From NCBI GenBank assembly GCA_020080175.1, contig JAGHQL010000006.1:62001-126000 (forward strand): DNA of 64,000 nt, given 5' to 3'. Position numbers and translations under genes: made by a program. Shown in pieces: positions 25,344 to 37,188 of this stretch. This DNA comes from Glutinoglossum americanum (taxonomy: Eukaryota > Ascomycota > Geoglossomycetes > Geoglossales > Geoglossaceae). The first letter of the stretch is position 1. The number at the start of each line of letters is the position of its first letter. The notes below the pieces were generated by a model, which searched no databases, was not told where the DNA came from, and saw only the letters and a program-made list of their open reading frames with translations.

Positions 25344-25902
25344 TCATAGGAATCCTGGGGAGGATTTGAGGAGGTCGGAAAGAACGCTGGTTACTATGGG
25401 CCCTATTTTGGGGGTTGTTTTGTTAACTGGAAGTATACGAAATATAATGAAGATCTTACGGAGCTCCGAGAACGTCCCAGCGAGAAGGTAGGCAATGGGA
25501 TTGTCATAAATCACCCTCCCATTCCGAGCCGCCTCCATGATCACCTCGGATCGGCCCGGGGGCATCATATCCGCCGCCTGAATCGCGATATCAACCAGCG
25601 GGCCTCCCAAAGTTAATGTGGAGGAGTATGGAGGGAGTTGGTAATAGGGAAGGAAAAAGGGGTTCTTGCAAGTCCCTCTCCTCAAAATCCCTATGTTCCT
25701 CCGTGGACAATGTATTAGTTCCAACACCAGATAGAACCCTAACCATAAGCTTACTCTTGCCGTTGAACGCTGTCTCAAACGTCTGGGAGTAAGGCCTCCA
25801 GAGAACTGAAGAACAACCTGGTCCATCGTGTCGCCAATGACTGCGTTCGTTGAGCAGGAGGTGCGTGGTCGCGGCACTGAACTCACCGGCGCCGCAGATC
25901 AT
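25344..25902 (-). CDS. hypothetical protein (weak model)
   Basis: Three-exon model: 25887-25902, 25755-25805, 25344-25690; 137 aa, in frame with GTGAGT and GTAAGC donors. The protein begins MICGAVLWRPYSQTFETAF and continues with LTLGGPLVDIAIQAAD and RVIYDNPIAYLLAGTF, hydrophobic stretches separated by charged turns. No family recognised. The unspliced frame of 181 codons on the same strand starts at a non-ATG codon and contains the same C-terminal part. A further intron near 25459 would shorten the tail. Support is limited to splice-frame agreement. Confidence 0.28.
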
Positions 25903-27192
25903 TCCCTCGGCGCCGGTAGAGCTTCGATGACGGGAATTTAGTTCTGGGTTTTTAGATCAACGCGCATTCTAAATCCTCCGAGTGGTGGTTTTCCTCGTGT
26001 TATGTTTTGCGATCCCTTGTGCGGATAACCAATGCACGTGCACATTCACTCACCCCCTCGGAAGGGCACATAAACCAATTTAACGCACCTCGCATTAACC
26101 CGGCGACTTGGCGCGAGTAAACCTGACGACGGGAGCCCGCTAAACCGGCACGTCCACAGGTCGAATCTTACAAAACGCGAAAGGAAAAAAAAAAGAGGCA
26201 AAGGAAATTGTAGGTTAAGATCTCCCACGGTGTAGAAGAGGATTTAACAAGGTGCAGAATGAATAATAATAAACGAGTAATATATAATATCATAACGACA
26301 AAGTACGACAAAGGGCGTAGGAGAAATCCGAACCTTTTTTTGTTTCTCATGTCTTCATACACCTTGATCAACGCCACGATTTTGCGGAACAGATGACTAA
26401 CACCGCTCCTAATGCCTCAACCGTAAAGCTAGGAGCGTAAACGCGCCACCGTTTTCCCGTCTCTTAGCGTCTGAGAATGTCTTGTAAGTGGAGTGGGAAT
26501 GTACATATCCCCCGCCGTTTTCCATCCTCCCATCCTCCGGCAGCCTCCTGAAAGCGTAGATAGGCATCACCCATCCCTGTCTCCCTTTTGGCCAGGTATG
26601 GTATCTCACTCTTCCGAGCAGCTGAGCCATGGAGATCCAGGAATCTCGCAAACACCCTTGTCAAACGCCACGTCCTTTTGATCTCGGGAGGTTTAACGAA
26701 AACGTGGTACCAAATTTTACTTTTCTCTTGGAATAATAATAAAGAAGCTTGAGTGTCTGTGTACCTTCTGAGAAAATGGAGGCTCCCAAGATCGACCACT
26801 CATCTGAATTGGCCAACTTAATGGAAGCGGGCCCCCACAGTTTTTATATGTCTTCGTGCACCCCCAATCTAATGTCGTGATCACGTGCGAAGCAGCTATC
26901 GATAAGATATCCGGACTTCTGATTGATGAAGCAGTAGCAGAAATCTGCTATAGGATTATTCAACCTGATACTTCTTCCATTTTTATATTCGTCAGTGCTT
27001 TAGTAAATCACGGGACCCACCACGAAGGGATTTCTGTTGAAGTCGACCTTTATGATAAGGAATAATAAATTCTAGGGCCGCTCTATCACTAGATCTCCCA
27101 AACATAATTCTTACCTTCAAAGGAGGCCGATACCTACATCTTCCCAGCAAGTCGACGCACAGATCACGAGACTGTACTATTCCATAAACGGA

Positions 27193-27230
27193 GCCGAAAT
27201 TTCGTGCCACTTTTTCGTCAAATCTCTCAA
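27193..27230 (+). repeat. 36-bp dispersed repeat, copy 1
   Basis: Starts GCCGAAATTTCGTGCCAC and ends TTCGTCAAATCTCTCAA. Contains the palindrome CGAAATTTCG. Same orientation as copies 2-6. Confidence 0.8.
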
Positions 27231-27323
27231 GATTGATTCCGCCCTCCTGCGCGTCGTAGCCTGGGGTTTGGTTGGTTGGGCACCAAGAGGCGGACGCACC
27301 ACGCCGTAAGGGGAACCGAGGGG

Positions 27324-27361
27324 GCCGAAATTTCATGCCAGTTTTTCGTCGGGTCTCTCAA
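27324..27361 (+). repeat. 36-bp dispersed repeat, copy 2
   Basis: Starts GCCGAAATTTCATGCCA and ends TTCGTCGGGTCTCTCAA. It lies 131 bp downstream of copy 1. Confidence 0.8.
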
Positions 27362-28591
27362 TAGAAATGAATCATCGAGCAGATTAATGGGCGTGGTACC
27401 ACGCGGTCAAAGTCTGCCTCATTGGTCGGTCCATCAAAGTACTAACTAACTAAAGACGATCAAACTCGGGGGGGAGGACTTGGAGAATATGTATTGTCCT
27501 AACTATGGTAGATTATTCGGAGAGATAACCTGAGTTCGAAAAGTAATCCCCGTTTTTGTTGGTGTCTAGGAGGAGGTGAAGCGGTCGGCGTTCAAATGGG
27601 TGATAGATACTTATACGAAATAACAGCCACACGGCTCTCATGGTTGACATGCTCTCTTGTAGTCTACCCACCTAGCCTCGTTCCCAGGGTGACGTAATTA
27701 ATGTTGAGAAAACTAAGATAAGGGTTGATTTTAAATATATGGGGGATATGAGAACCCTCCATGCTGGGAACACAAGCTCGTGGCGGGAATAGGCAGCTGA
27801 GAAGCGTGTTCTCGGTCAAGGTAGTTACTTCCCTATTTGGTCGCAATGGACTATGGTTATTTCTAGATCTCCTCTGAAGAGACGAAGAGTGGAAGATTCA
27901 GCCCGGAGTATTTTCTCTTACTCTTGGATTGGTCCCGGTGAGACTACCCCCCCGGATCGCCATCACCACGATCCATGTCGCGAGCTTCAAGCCTAAGCAA
28001 GGGCTAGAAGTGCGTAGGTTCCCGGTGACAATCAAATCTGATAAGGAAGTTGGTGCCTTTAGAGTACCATATCTCTGACGTGGTAGGGTAGTCTAGCTTA
28101 TATCACATTTCCGTTATTTTAGTAGGGATGACGGTGAGCCGATAGTCTAGTGGGGCTCCCCCCTGCCAGTATCTGGCGGCCGAGATTACTTATCTAATTG
28201 ACAGTGACAATTGCAGTTTTCAAAAATATCTTGCCGCTGGTTTTTTGTAGAATAGCATCTCCAATAGGCAGTCTACCATTGAAGCGGTTAGTGTTTCCGT
28301 GTATCGGCCCCTATGTAGATGTGGGAAACGAATTGTTAGGGTCGAGTTGTGATAGAGTGGTGAACTAAAACGATTTCAAGAACTTGATAAAATTGAATAC
28401 CAACCTGAATTCGAAGGAATATGATGGCATCTAAAACCACGCCATCTCATAATCTGCTTAGCCCAGAATAGCCAGGACACCAATATCGATTATCTCACAG
28501 CTTGGAAAAAACTACATTAAGTGGGAGCTGCCGTCAGCATAACTAATGGCCCGCCGGCTTAAAATCTAGAGCTACACCAATTGGGGCCTAG

Positions 28592-30509
28592 CTATAGGTG
28601 TAGGAAGTATTGGGGCCATTGGGGTGTTTCATAAGCTGCAACTGGCGGCCGCCGGAGACTGATGAAAGCTTCGAGGACCAAAAATATACGCGCGCAGGAG
28701 TAGGCAACAACGCAGATGCTAAGAAGTGCCGTGACTAGGTACACAATAGCCCTGCGTGTATGCTTCGGCGAGAATTTGAAGATATCTTGGATACTGGACG
28801 GCCTGAGACAGTATCGGATTACCATTTTAAACCTGCCTCCTGATTTATACTCGTTGACTATAGCCGAGAGGGTGCCTAAGACGAACCCAGAGCTAGCGAT
28901 TGAAAGGGAGGATATTTTCCACAGCATCCGCTCGACGGATGTAGGGAAGTATTCGTGCCATGCAGCAGCGTGGAGTCCTCCATATCCTGCACTAGCCGCC
29001 CCGAGAGCAATGATGAGCCCCCAAGTTGCAAGTCCCGTAATTTCAGGGAAATTTGGAATCCTATATGTGGTGAAGCCAATGTTAATAGACTGACCCAGAC
29101 GAAAGGGGGTCCTGAGCATTGGATAGTCTTGAAGTGCCCTGGACGCCAGCTCCCATCTAACTACATTGACCCGGTCAAGCTGGATCATGATAAATGGGGA
29201 GACTTGTATTTCGAAGTCCTTGATGTCATCCGGGGGCTTCTCGTGAGTTAGGGTTTCGTACATCTCTCGGGAGACGAATGAATAGCAAAAGCAGTCTCGA
29301 CGAGGCTCAAAGCCCGTGTCAGCCAGAGCCTCGCCAAGGCGAAGCGATACAATAGTCGATGTAAGTATTGGTGGTGGAGGCGCTAAGTGGGCTCTCCCGA
29401 AGTGATCTGGACTCCATTTCCCCACAGGACCATAGCCACGAACAACGCGAAATCTGGACTCGCCGGAGGATTGAACTGGTCTTTCGGTTGATCTCGAGGT
29501 GGTGCTCGAATCTCGACTCCGGTTCGAAAGGGAAAATAGGAGCGAACGGCTCTCATTGAACCCCGGGAGGGATGGGTGGATTTTCGTCTTATGAACTCCC
29601 ATGGACAAAACCGCGGAGACAGGCCGGACCCAGTCACCGGAGAGAGGAATCGGATCACATACCGCTAACGGCTTATGCCACCAGAATCCGTATATGGCAA
29701 GTGCGCACATAACGTGTGCTAGTGTATTGATTTCTAAAAACGTGAGCGGCAAGTGGCTTGCTAGGCGAGCAATACACTGTACAATGAGACACCCAGCTTG
29801 AACGCAGACTAGGCCTTTTGCTAAGTTATCTGCCTTGCTTCTGTCAAGAATAGACTCCTTGGGGATATCTGGAAGGTCAAAGTTCTTGGCGAGATAAAGG
29901 ATCCCCTTTATCTCGAGCGAGAACCGTGGCGAACCATGGGCGTAATCTTCTTCCGTATTAATAACAAAGCCGCCCATAGCGGCGTAAAAGCTATGTACTA
30001 TCGTCCAGGGGTATTTTCGATTATCCTGCACTAAGGTCAATTCCATGGATGAGGGGAGACTCCAGAAGGATACCGACTTTAAAGCTAAAAATCTCCTTTA
30101 GTTCGGCCGTCAGACATCTGGCCTCCCTAAACTGAGCCCATGCAGCATAAGCCACGACCTCAGGGGCAAACATCCCCATGAGGACCCATCGCGCCTTCCT
30201 GAGAAAACGAGAAGCCGTTGAGGATCCCTTTGGCGGAACGTTGAGGTGCAACACGGTGTAGACACAGAGGGATAACGTGACGATACAGCTGATTAGAAGG
30301 CGAAGAGTTCCTCTTGTGGCTGGCTCCGATCTGAAGTAATGGCCGTAAAGTGGGTTAAATTAATCCTAATAAGAGGCTAGCGGCTGAGCGAAGGAAGGGG
30401 GAACCAACCTCCAGCCAGTGGTCTGAGCTGTGTGGCTACTTTGAGAAACTGGCACGGAAGCGGAAGGTTCTAGCTGCGCAATGATGATCCAGAACAGAAT
30501 AGCCGACAT
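28592..30509 (-). CDS. fungal multi-pass membrane protein, unnamed family
   Basis: Three exons: 30409-30509, 30074-30330, 28592-30030; 598 aa, in frame. The N-terminus looks like a signal or anchor segment (MSAILFWIIIAQL). The core follows a family common in Pezizomycotina: RGTLRLLISCIVTLSLCVY and TVLHLNVP in the first helix; ARWVLMGMFAPEVVAY; YPWTIVHSFYAAMGGFV; LTFLEINTLAHVMCALAIYGF and then WWHKPLAVCDP, a diagnostic string of this family. A Ser/Arg-rich loop of roughly 120 residues follows, then three or four C-terminal helices (ATWGLIIALGAASAGYGG, ASSGFVLGTLSAI, IVYLVTALLSICVVAYS). Function unknown; probably a plasma- or endomembrane protein. Exon 2 is phase 1 at its 3' end and the junction gives FKVVQDNRKYPW. 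Start chosen as the ATG opening the hydrophobic segment. Confidence 0.85.
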
Positions 30510-30730
30510 GGCTAGTTGAGCCGGCGGTGAGATCCGGCCTCATTATGATGCGAGACTTTCTACCTTTTGAAGTATTATTCTGTCCAGAGAAGTTGAACAA
30601 CACTTCAGCGGGGCCTTCTCGTTTGCGAGGCTCGGCGTCATTGGCCAGTTTAAGGCGCTAGTCCCAACTAAGCTCGCGCACACCACTCACGAAGAAAACT
30701 TGGATATTTTAGCGACCCAACCGTCAGCAT

Positions 30731-30767
30731 GCGAAATCCTCTGCCACATTTTCGTCAAATCTCTCAA
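30731..30767 (+). repeat. 36-bp dispersed repeat, copy 3
   Basis: Starts GCGAAATCCTCTGCCACA and ends TTCGTCAAATCTCTCAA. Confidence 0.8.
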
Positions 30768-30990
30768 AAAACGAGACGATTCTCCACCGCCTCGACAAGG
30801 CATCCGGATCGGCGGGCAGAATCTTTGTCATGTGAGTTTTTTTTTTTTCCTTTCTTCCATTTAAACTTTGTCGCTCAGCCGGCATTCTTACTGTCGGCCG
30901 CAACGAGCAAGCGGCTTATTTTGGTGTTTAGCTTACACCTGACTTATGCCTTAGCGGGCGACAGCGGTGCTGGACTGAAATTCAGTCACT

Positions 30991-31026
30991 CGAAATCCCT
31001 TGCCACATTTTCGTCGAATCTCTCAA
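30991..31026 (+). repeat. 36-bp dispersed repeat, copy 4
   Basis: Starts CGAAATCCCTTGCCACA and ends TTCGTCGAATCTCTCAA. It starts exactly 260 bp after copy 3. Confidence 0.8.
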
Positions 31027-31250
31027 CATGGGCTGTTATCTCACAATCCTTGTTGGGGCGCAAGAGGATCATTTCGAAACCCATAAGAACTCAACCGTAA
31101 AAACGAATGAATAAATAAATGAATAAAAAAACTCAATGGGCTAGAAGTTTTTTTCTAAAATTCACAGAACAAAAATACGGAGGGGCGAGCCCACGAGTCA
31201 TGAGACTTTTACCCAAGCCGAACCTATCCTAGCTCAAATCCGGAAGCCCC

Positions 31251-31285
31251 CGAAATCCCCTGTCACTTTTTTGTCAAATCTCTCA
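31251..31285 (+). repeat. 36-bp dispersed repeat, copy 5
   Basis: Starts CGAAATCCCCTGTCAC and ends TTTGTCAAATCTCTCA. It starts 260 bp after copy 4. Confidence 0.8.
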
Positions 31286-31376
31286 TGGTTGGGGTCCTTA
31301 CGCAACGGCGAGAAAAAAAAAAAAAAAAAAAAGGTCACGAGACAACAAAACCTGCGCTAAGCCTGAGGGAGGAAAG

Positions 31377-31412
31377 CTGAAATTCCATGGCACTTTTTCG
31401 TTAAATCTCTCA
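31377..31412 (+). repeat. 36-bp dispersed repeat, copy 6
   Basis: Starts CTGAAATTCCATGGCAC and ends TTCGTTAAATCTCTCA. It starts 126 bp after copy 5. Confidence 0.78.
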
Positions 31413-31676
31413 GTGTTTTGGATTTCCAGGCAGACAGACCTTGCCCCCCCACCCAGGCAGAAGCTTTCTAGATATTATTGCATTTCATTTTTATTAAGTC
31501 ACCCGCTAAAAGGGTGGGCAGAGAGACCTTTTCCCTGAGTAATCCACCTACTAATTTTAATACAAGCTCCAAGAAAAAAAAAAGCGAGGATCTCTGCGGG
31601 ATGGAATGTCAGCACGCTCGCTCCCCGAGTCTCCTGAAACAAAACGCCCCATAAAGCGAAACGCGCCTAGTGGATG

Positions 31677-33105
31677 TCATAAAGCATCTACCGTCCAATT
31701 CGACGAGGTTGCGTTGTTGCTCTCTAGCCCAATGATCTTCTTATCGATAGACATCACGATCCTCGCCTCTCCCGGCGAGCCCACGACGGCAAGCCCGGCC
31801 CTGGAGCTCTTGCTGCTCTGGGAAAGGTGTTTCGCAGTGGAGAATGCGCCAGGGTCGGATCCATTCGTCGTTGGGCGTGTCTGAGCGGTGAGGAGTCCGC
31901 CATTGTCAACGTACGCTAGGAGAATCATGCTCCCTGATCCCACGGTTGCGACGCCGAGGTTTGCCCCCTGGGGGATGTTGTCAGGGGCCCCGCTCACCGC
32001 GACGGGGTTGTCGGACCACACTTTGTTCTTGTACGTCTTTGAGTACACTGCACCGCTCTCTACCTGGTAAAATAATTGCTCTTTCTCCTCGCCACCGTCG
32101 ATCCATCTGGCGACACCAATACCTGATCCGGGTCGCGCGAGGCCCAGATCCCCGGTGCTTCCATTATACCATGATCTTGAACGGAAATCCTTGGTCCCAA
32201 ATTCGCGAATTTGGTTGCTGGGAGCGGGAGCCTGGTAGTGGATCCAGGCCGAAGTGCCGTTCAACCATGTTAGAGATGCTAGCTGGGTATGAGGGTGGGT
32301 CTCGACTTCGTATTTAATAAGCGGAGAGAGCCTCCAAGTGTCATTGTCGTCATGCATGTAATCGATACCCGAGAGGAGGTTATCGTTTGTTAGGAAATAG
32401 ATAGACTGTCCTCCAATGCTGTCCAGCATCGTCAACGGGGTGTCGTCCTTAGCGCCCGTGCCTTCTATACATCGTACGTCACTTTGCGAAGCATCTGCTG
32501 ATATAGTGTGGATGCAGAGCGTACCACCCCCGACGTTATAGACGACTTCCGTCGGGATCCCGTCAAAGGGGCTAGGAGAAAAGTAGTTGCTCAGCTCAAG
32601 AAAAGCTGCTCCAAGGCCCGAATTGGGCACAGGCGGATTGTCAGCAAAGGACCGAGTTGTCACGGTCAAGGTCCCGTCTGGCAGGGACTCTCCAATGCCC
32701 CAAGCCCTCCATAGTATTCCATGGTGGACACTCAGCGCAATAATGAATACGAGGGCGATGGCAAGAATCCCTAGGGTTAGGATGAAAGACCAGAAAAGAG
32801 GATTTCGTCGTCGATTTGGAGCCCGACCTAAATGGCGGGTATGGCTCTGCTCTAGGTCCGTGGGCGGTGCGGCGGAGGGATTCTGCTGATTCGTCATGGA
32901 GTTCTGGCCATTCGGAAGGTGGTTGCCATCACGGGCCACTTCTAGTCCCGGCGCATTTTCACCATTCGCTCTAGACCCACTCGCATCTGCCGAGCCATTT
33001 AGATACCCATACGGAGAGCCATCTATTTAATGAACCCAAATTCAGCATCCTTACATCATTAGTTTATCGTAGGGCTGAAGGGCGTTGCGTACTTTCGGGC
33101 GCCAT
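31677..33105 (-). CDS. type II membrane protein with fucolectin-like ectodomain
   Basis: Two exons: a 13-nt first exon (33093-33105) and 31677-33022; 452 aa. Residues 1-78 are disordered and polar; a single transmembrane helix spans about 79-102 (LFWSFILTLGILAIALVFII) after the Arg-rich APNRRRN, so the C-terminus faces outside. The ectodomain resembles fungal fucose-specific lectins (AAL/FleA-type six-bladed propellers). It shows repeated blades of roughly 50 residues with Trp/Tyr-rich strands such as LASLTWLNGTSAWIHYQAP, NQIREFGTKDF, and GSGIGVARWIDG. Individual sugar-binding residues were not verified. Many Asn-x-Ser/Thr sites fit an extracellular domain. The unspliced frame starts at GTG; the spliced start at ATG (MAPENGSPYGYLNGS) has canonical GTACGC/AATAG sites and keeps frame, so I prefer it. 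Likely surface carbohydrate recognition (inference). Confidence 0.8.
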
Positions 33106-34545
33106 CGCTAACGTAAGCTAGCTAACTCAGTGCTTGGTGCCTAACTTTATTCGCAGGATCAGTCCGGAGCGAGCGAGCTTGGGCTTAGTGGAGCTCGGGG
33201 TTGGTCAGTACTCTGAGGATACGGGATCTGCGAGGGGAATACGAGCCGATATATAGGGCTCCCTTCGATAAGGACAGGGCGGACTCGCGAGCCAGATAGA
33301 CAGCCCTGTATCCACTTCCCAGAAACTTTCTTCTCCCACCCGCAGCTTCGCTCCCTACCATTGGGGTTGACCCAGTTATCAATATCCTATAGGAACCACC
33401 TCACCCCTGTATAACACCGGCAAGGCTAGCGAATCATGAAAAGCACCCACTTACAGCGCATACGTGTGTGAGCGGATCCGGATAGCCACCTTAGCGGGAC
33501 GCCCAGTTGGTTTCTCTATTTTTACAGCGGCAGCATGCCGGGTGTAGAGGAAAAAGTCTCTGCCCGTGCCAGCGCCCCTAGCAAGTCCGTACGGACGTTG
33601 CAAGGGCAATCTGTATGGGAGAAGAAAAGTCTCTGCTCCCCCTCCGTACAATCACGTTATAAGTAGTCGTCAAGGAGCAGAGAAACGCCCGCCCTACCCC
33701 TCAAGTGCGATTAGCGTGGCCTAGTCGAGGTGTAGACGATGCCTGGAACCAGCGAAACGATGTCTTGCACTGGGCTTGACCAGAGGTCATCGGTGCTACC
33801 CACCGAGTCGGACGTAATGCGTGGGAACGCGTCTCCGTACCACACCATATGCATGCATAAACTCTGGAGTCGTTCAATCGATCAACGTCAAATCAACACC
33901 TAGTCAGCTGGTGAAACATGAGTAGAATTTGCGATTCGCTATAGGGGTATCTAATCATATCCCATCTGATCCTCCGTGTTATGTCAGCCCAATCTAGAAT
34001 TTTTCCGTGGGGTAGTTTACTTGCATGGCACAGTTTTTGAAGTTGACGCGCATGGCGCGCAACACTTATTGACGTAGCACAAATTTCTGCTACCAACAAA
34101 GTCCTCCGATGCTCGCCTCTTAGTTAACTACATACGGTAGCAGAACGCTGAAGCACTTGGACATTCCTTTTGATATTGTTTAGGCTGAGCCTTACCTCGA
34201 TCTAGCTAAGAATTTAGAGGCGCACACCAAAAGCCTTCAGGCTCTTAGTTGAGATTTAGTTAAGTGATACAATGACTTTTAGTGAGGTATTACAGCCTAT
34301 CTAAGCGACAACGAAAGAACTTGTGTCGTGTGAGTAAATGCTTCCAAAAACTATGCTATGCGAGTAGCTGTCCCCTTTTTCACTCTAGCCTCAGCCTTCT
34401 TTCCCGCCAAGAAGTATAACTGACCAACTAGATTACCTTAGATAAGAAAATCTATTCCAAGACTCAGATGACCGGATAAACCAAGCAAGAGATTCCCACC
34501 AACAAAAGAGCGGTTAGATATGCCCCACAGATCTACATCTACCCC
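33106..34545. other. intergenic, no supported gene
   Basis: 1.4 kb between two minus-strand genes: promoter of the lectin-like gene and the 3' side of the TMEM16-like gene. Only short, motif-free frames. Confidence 0.5.
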
Positions 34546-37188
34546 TCACCTGTCCTTCTTCCCCATCGGACTAACCCCCCTCCTCATAATCCCCAACCCA
34601 ACACTAACGCTCTTCTGTCTATCCCTTGTCCTTCTCCTCATCCTCTCTTCGTCCTCCTCATAAGCCCCCTCATCCTCACTCCCCACCAGAACATGCGGAA
34701 ATTCCTGCATCATCGGTGGCGGCTGCAACGAGGCCGTAGACCCGCGACGCGAAGTGAAACCCGAGGACGCAGGATCGAGATTACTGCTACTTTTTGGGCG
34801 TTCGAACTCGACGCTCCGGAACATCCCCACGATGGTAGCTGTGCGCGGCCGCGCCTCCGAACCCCTGGTTCGGGGCCTCGCGGCGCTTTCGCTATGGAGG
34901 AGAGAATCGAGGTACCGTTTCCGGGCCTGGAATTGCGCGCGACGTTCCTGTTTCAGGGCCGGGGAGCCTATCTGTTCGATGGCGAAACGGACGACGAAGC
35001 GGAGAGCGAAATAGATTTGTTCGCAGAAGATTAAACAGAGTAATAGTCCCCATTCTCCCATTCTCCGCCTGACCCCTTCTCCCCCTTCCGAGAATTCCCC
35101 TTCGACAACCTCCCTGTCCGAAAATAGCCACGCCAACGCCCCGCCAACGACGCCTCCCCCGTATGCTAATACCCCTAAATTCCCTCTCCATGGGCCTATC
35201 CCTTCTGCGCGCCAGGGCACAGGCCGCCGCATCTCGTAGCAGATCTTGACGGCGTCGGAGCGGAGTTCGACCCAGTTGTTGATTAGGAGGCAGAGAGAAA
35301 GGAGAGGCCAGGCGAGGGAGAAGCAAGTTAGGTAGCCAAATTGCATGACCATTTCACGGATGTCAGTGTGGACATCGTAGGGGGGTAAGGAGGCTTCATT
35401 AAGGGTTTGCTTCATAGAGGGAGAATCTTCGGTTGGGTTAAAGGGCCTTGGTGGGTATTGTTTTTGGTGCTTGAGTGCTTGTTTCGCTGCGCTAGTCTTT
35501 AGCCCGTCGAGGGTGCTGCTATTTTGGCGTAGGAGCTGAGACGTCTTTGCAGTTTTCTTGACCTTGCGAAAGAGCTCGTGGCGGAGATAGGGGACTACGA
35601 CTTCGAAGATCAGGTCGACGATCTGGGCCGTGATGCCGAAGTAGATCACCTCTCGGCGGAGCCGTGCTGGGTCGGTGCGGAAGGCTGACGTATGTTTTGA
35701 TGCCACACCATGGCTGGGCGCGAAGACGGAAAGGAAGAGGTGTAGGATGTCGAGGTAGGGCGCAATGACAGGGCCATAGGGTATATAGACAAACGCGACG
35801 AGATAGATTGGGAGGTACGAAGTGATGAGGTTAAAGACGAAGACTTTCTGCACCATCGCATCCTCGTACGCATCATCCGTCTCATAATTCTCATAATCCG
35901 TCAACCTCATCGCAAACCCCGTTAAGATCCCCGTGATCGTCGGCTCCAACGTCGCGAGCAAGCCCGTAGGGACATATATCAGAAACCGCTTTCCAGGCCC
36001 CTCGTACACCTCCTCGATAAAAATCTCAACGGCAAAACAAAACGCAATCACACCACCCAGCGCACACCCCGCCACGATAGCAAACGGAACCTGCAACGCC
36101 TGCCGTCCTAACCGTCGATATGGACTAAACCCTCTCTCCACCTCCCCATCCACCACCCGCTCCCAGTCAGCCTTGAACTCCGGCCGCGCCCTCTGGATCG
36201 TGGACACACCCCTTACACCCCAACGAATAGCGAGATCCGTTTCGTGCCGCGCCCAGAGTTCCGTGAAGATGATGGACCAGAGACACGTCAAGAGACTGAA
36301 CAGCGGCGAGAATGGCGGGAGGAAAAAGTATGCGAGAAGCCCCGTCAGCGCGGGGAAGAGGAGCGACAGGAAATAGGATTGGAGGAAGGCGAAGTAGAAT
36401 GCGATTTTCTCGCCGTGGTGGTTGCGGATTTTGTCGAGGTCCGAGACTGTGAGTATGTAGCGCGTGCTCCAGACGCGGAGCCATTCTTTGTTGAACTTGT
36501 GGTCGTGCAGAGGGAAGACGGCGTCGACCCAGCCGCATTCTCCGGGCTTGCTAGGTTTGGCCTCTTGGACTATGACTCCAGCACCGCCTTCGTCTTTTGG
36601 GCCCGTGATCAGTAGGTATACTGCCCTCAACCTTTCTGCCTCCGTAAGCGTTGCGTCAGCCGTATCCGAAGATTCTTTTGTTGGCAACGCCTGGCATACG
36701 CTATGGAGGTAGTCTTGAATTCTGTTTGAGTGTGAACACATTACATATGTTAGGAGTCTGGGGTTTAATTGGTGGTGGACACGGCTATGAGGTAGGTATA
36801 TAATTGGGCTCGTCACTTACCGCGACTGGTACACAGCGCTCAGCAGCATCTCCTCGTCGGCGACTTTGACAAATAGGAGTATGGAATCAGATTCCCCATC
36901 ACGGGCTTCGACACTCAGGCCGGCGGCATAGAGAGAGCTAACCAGGGCCTCGAAGTTTTGTTCCGAAGGCGAAGGGCCGCATAATTCAGCTATTTCAATA
37001 GTTTCTTTTAGAATTATTAATGTATATTTTTCTTTTTTTCCTCCCATTTTCTCTTTTAATCATATCGTGTAGTAGCGTGCATTGCATGTGGCTAGCTGGA
37101 AGGACTCACCACCCTCGACCTCGAAGCGGAACCGAATCACAAAGTCAGCCTCGATCGACCTCTCCACCGCCGGACTCAGTGGCGCCAT
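34546..37188 (-). CDS. TMEM16/anoctamin (Ist2-like) membrane protein
   Basis: Three exons: 37110-37188, 36821-36989, 34546-36721; 807 aa, in frame. The N-terminal domain is a ferredoxin-like module (ADFVIRFRFEVEG, FEALVSSLYAAGLSVEARD) as in fungal Ist2/afTMEM16. It is followed by the anoctamin core: GEKIAFYFAFLQSYFLSLLFPALTGL (TM1), LWSIIFTELWARHETDLAIRWG, RRLGRQALQVPFAIV, LATLEPTITGILTGFAMRLTDYENY, VFVFNLITSYLPIYLVAFVYIP, QFGYLTCFSLAWPLLSL, LLINNWVELRSDAVKICYEMRRP and FCEQIYFALRFVVRFAIEQ; about ten helices in all. Acidic residues typical of the Ca2+ site occur in the later helices (for example LLINNWVELRSDA, FCEQIY), but I did not map each ligand. The C-terminal tail is basic and Arg/Ser-rich, as in Ist2, which tethers ER to plasma membrane. 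Fungal members act as lipid scramblases or ER-PM tethers. Divergent from the metacaspase. Confidence 0.92.

Larger units (their letters stand above)
25903..28591. other. intergenic with two repeat copies
   Basis: No gene supported in 2.7 kb. Short unspliced frames (up to 114 codons) have no motifs. Two direct copies of the ~36-bp dispersed repeat lie at 27193 and 27324. Confidence 0.5.
30510..31676. other. intergenic carrying four repeat copies
   Basis: Region between the starts/ends of two minus-strand genes. It holds four direct copies of the ~36-bp repeat, poly-T (about 30837-30849) and poly-A (about 31313-31332) tracts. No gene supported. Confidence 0.55.

Noticed and set aside
34693-36615. 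Several 80-147 codon plus-strand frames
   Set aside because: Antisense shadows of the TMEM16-like coding exon.
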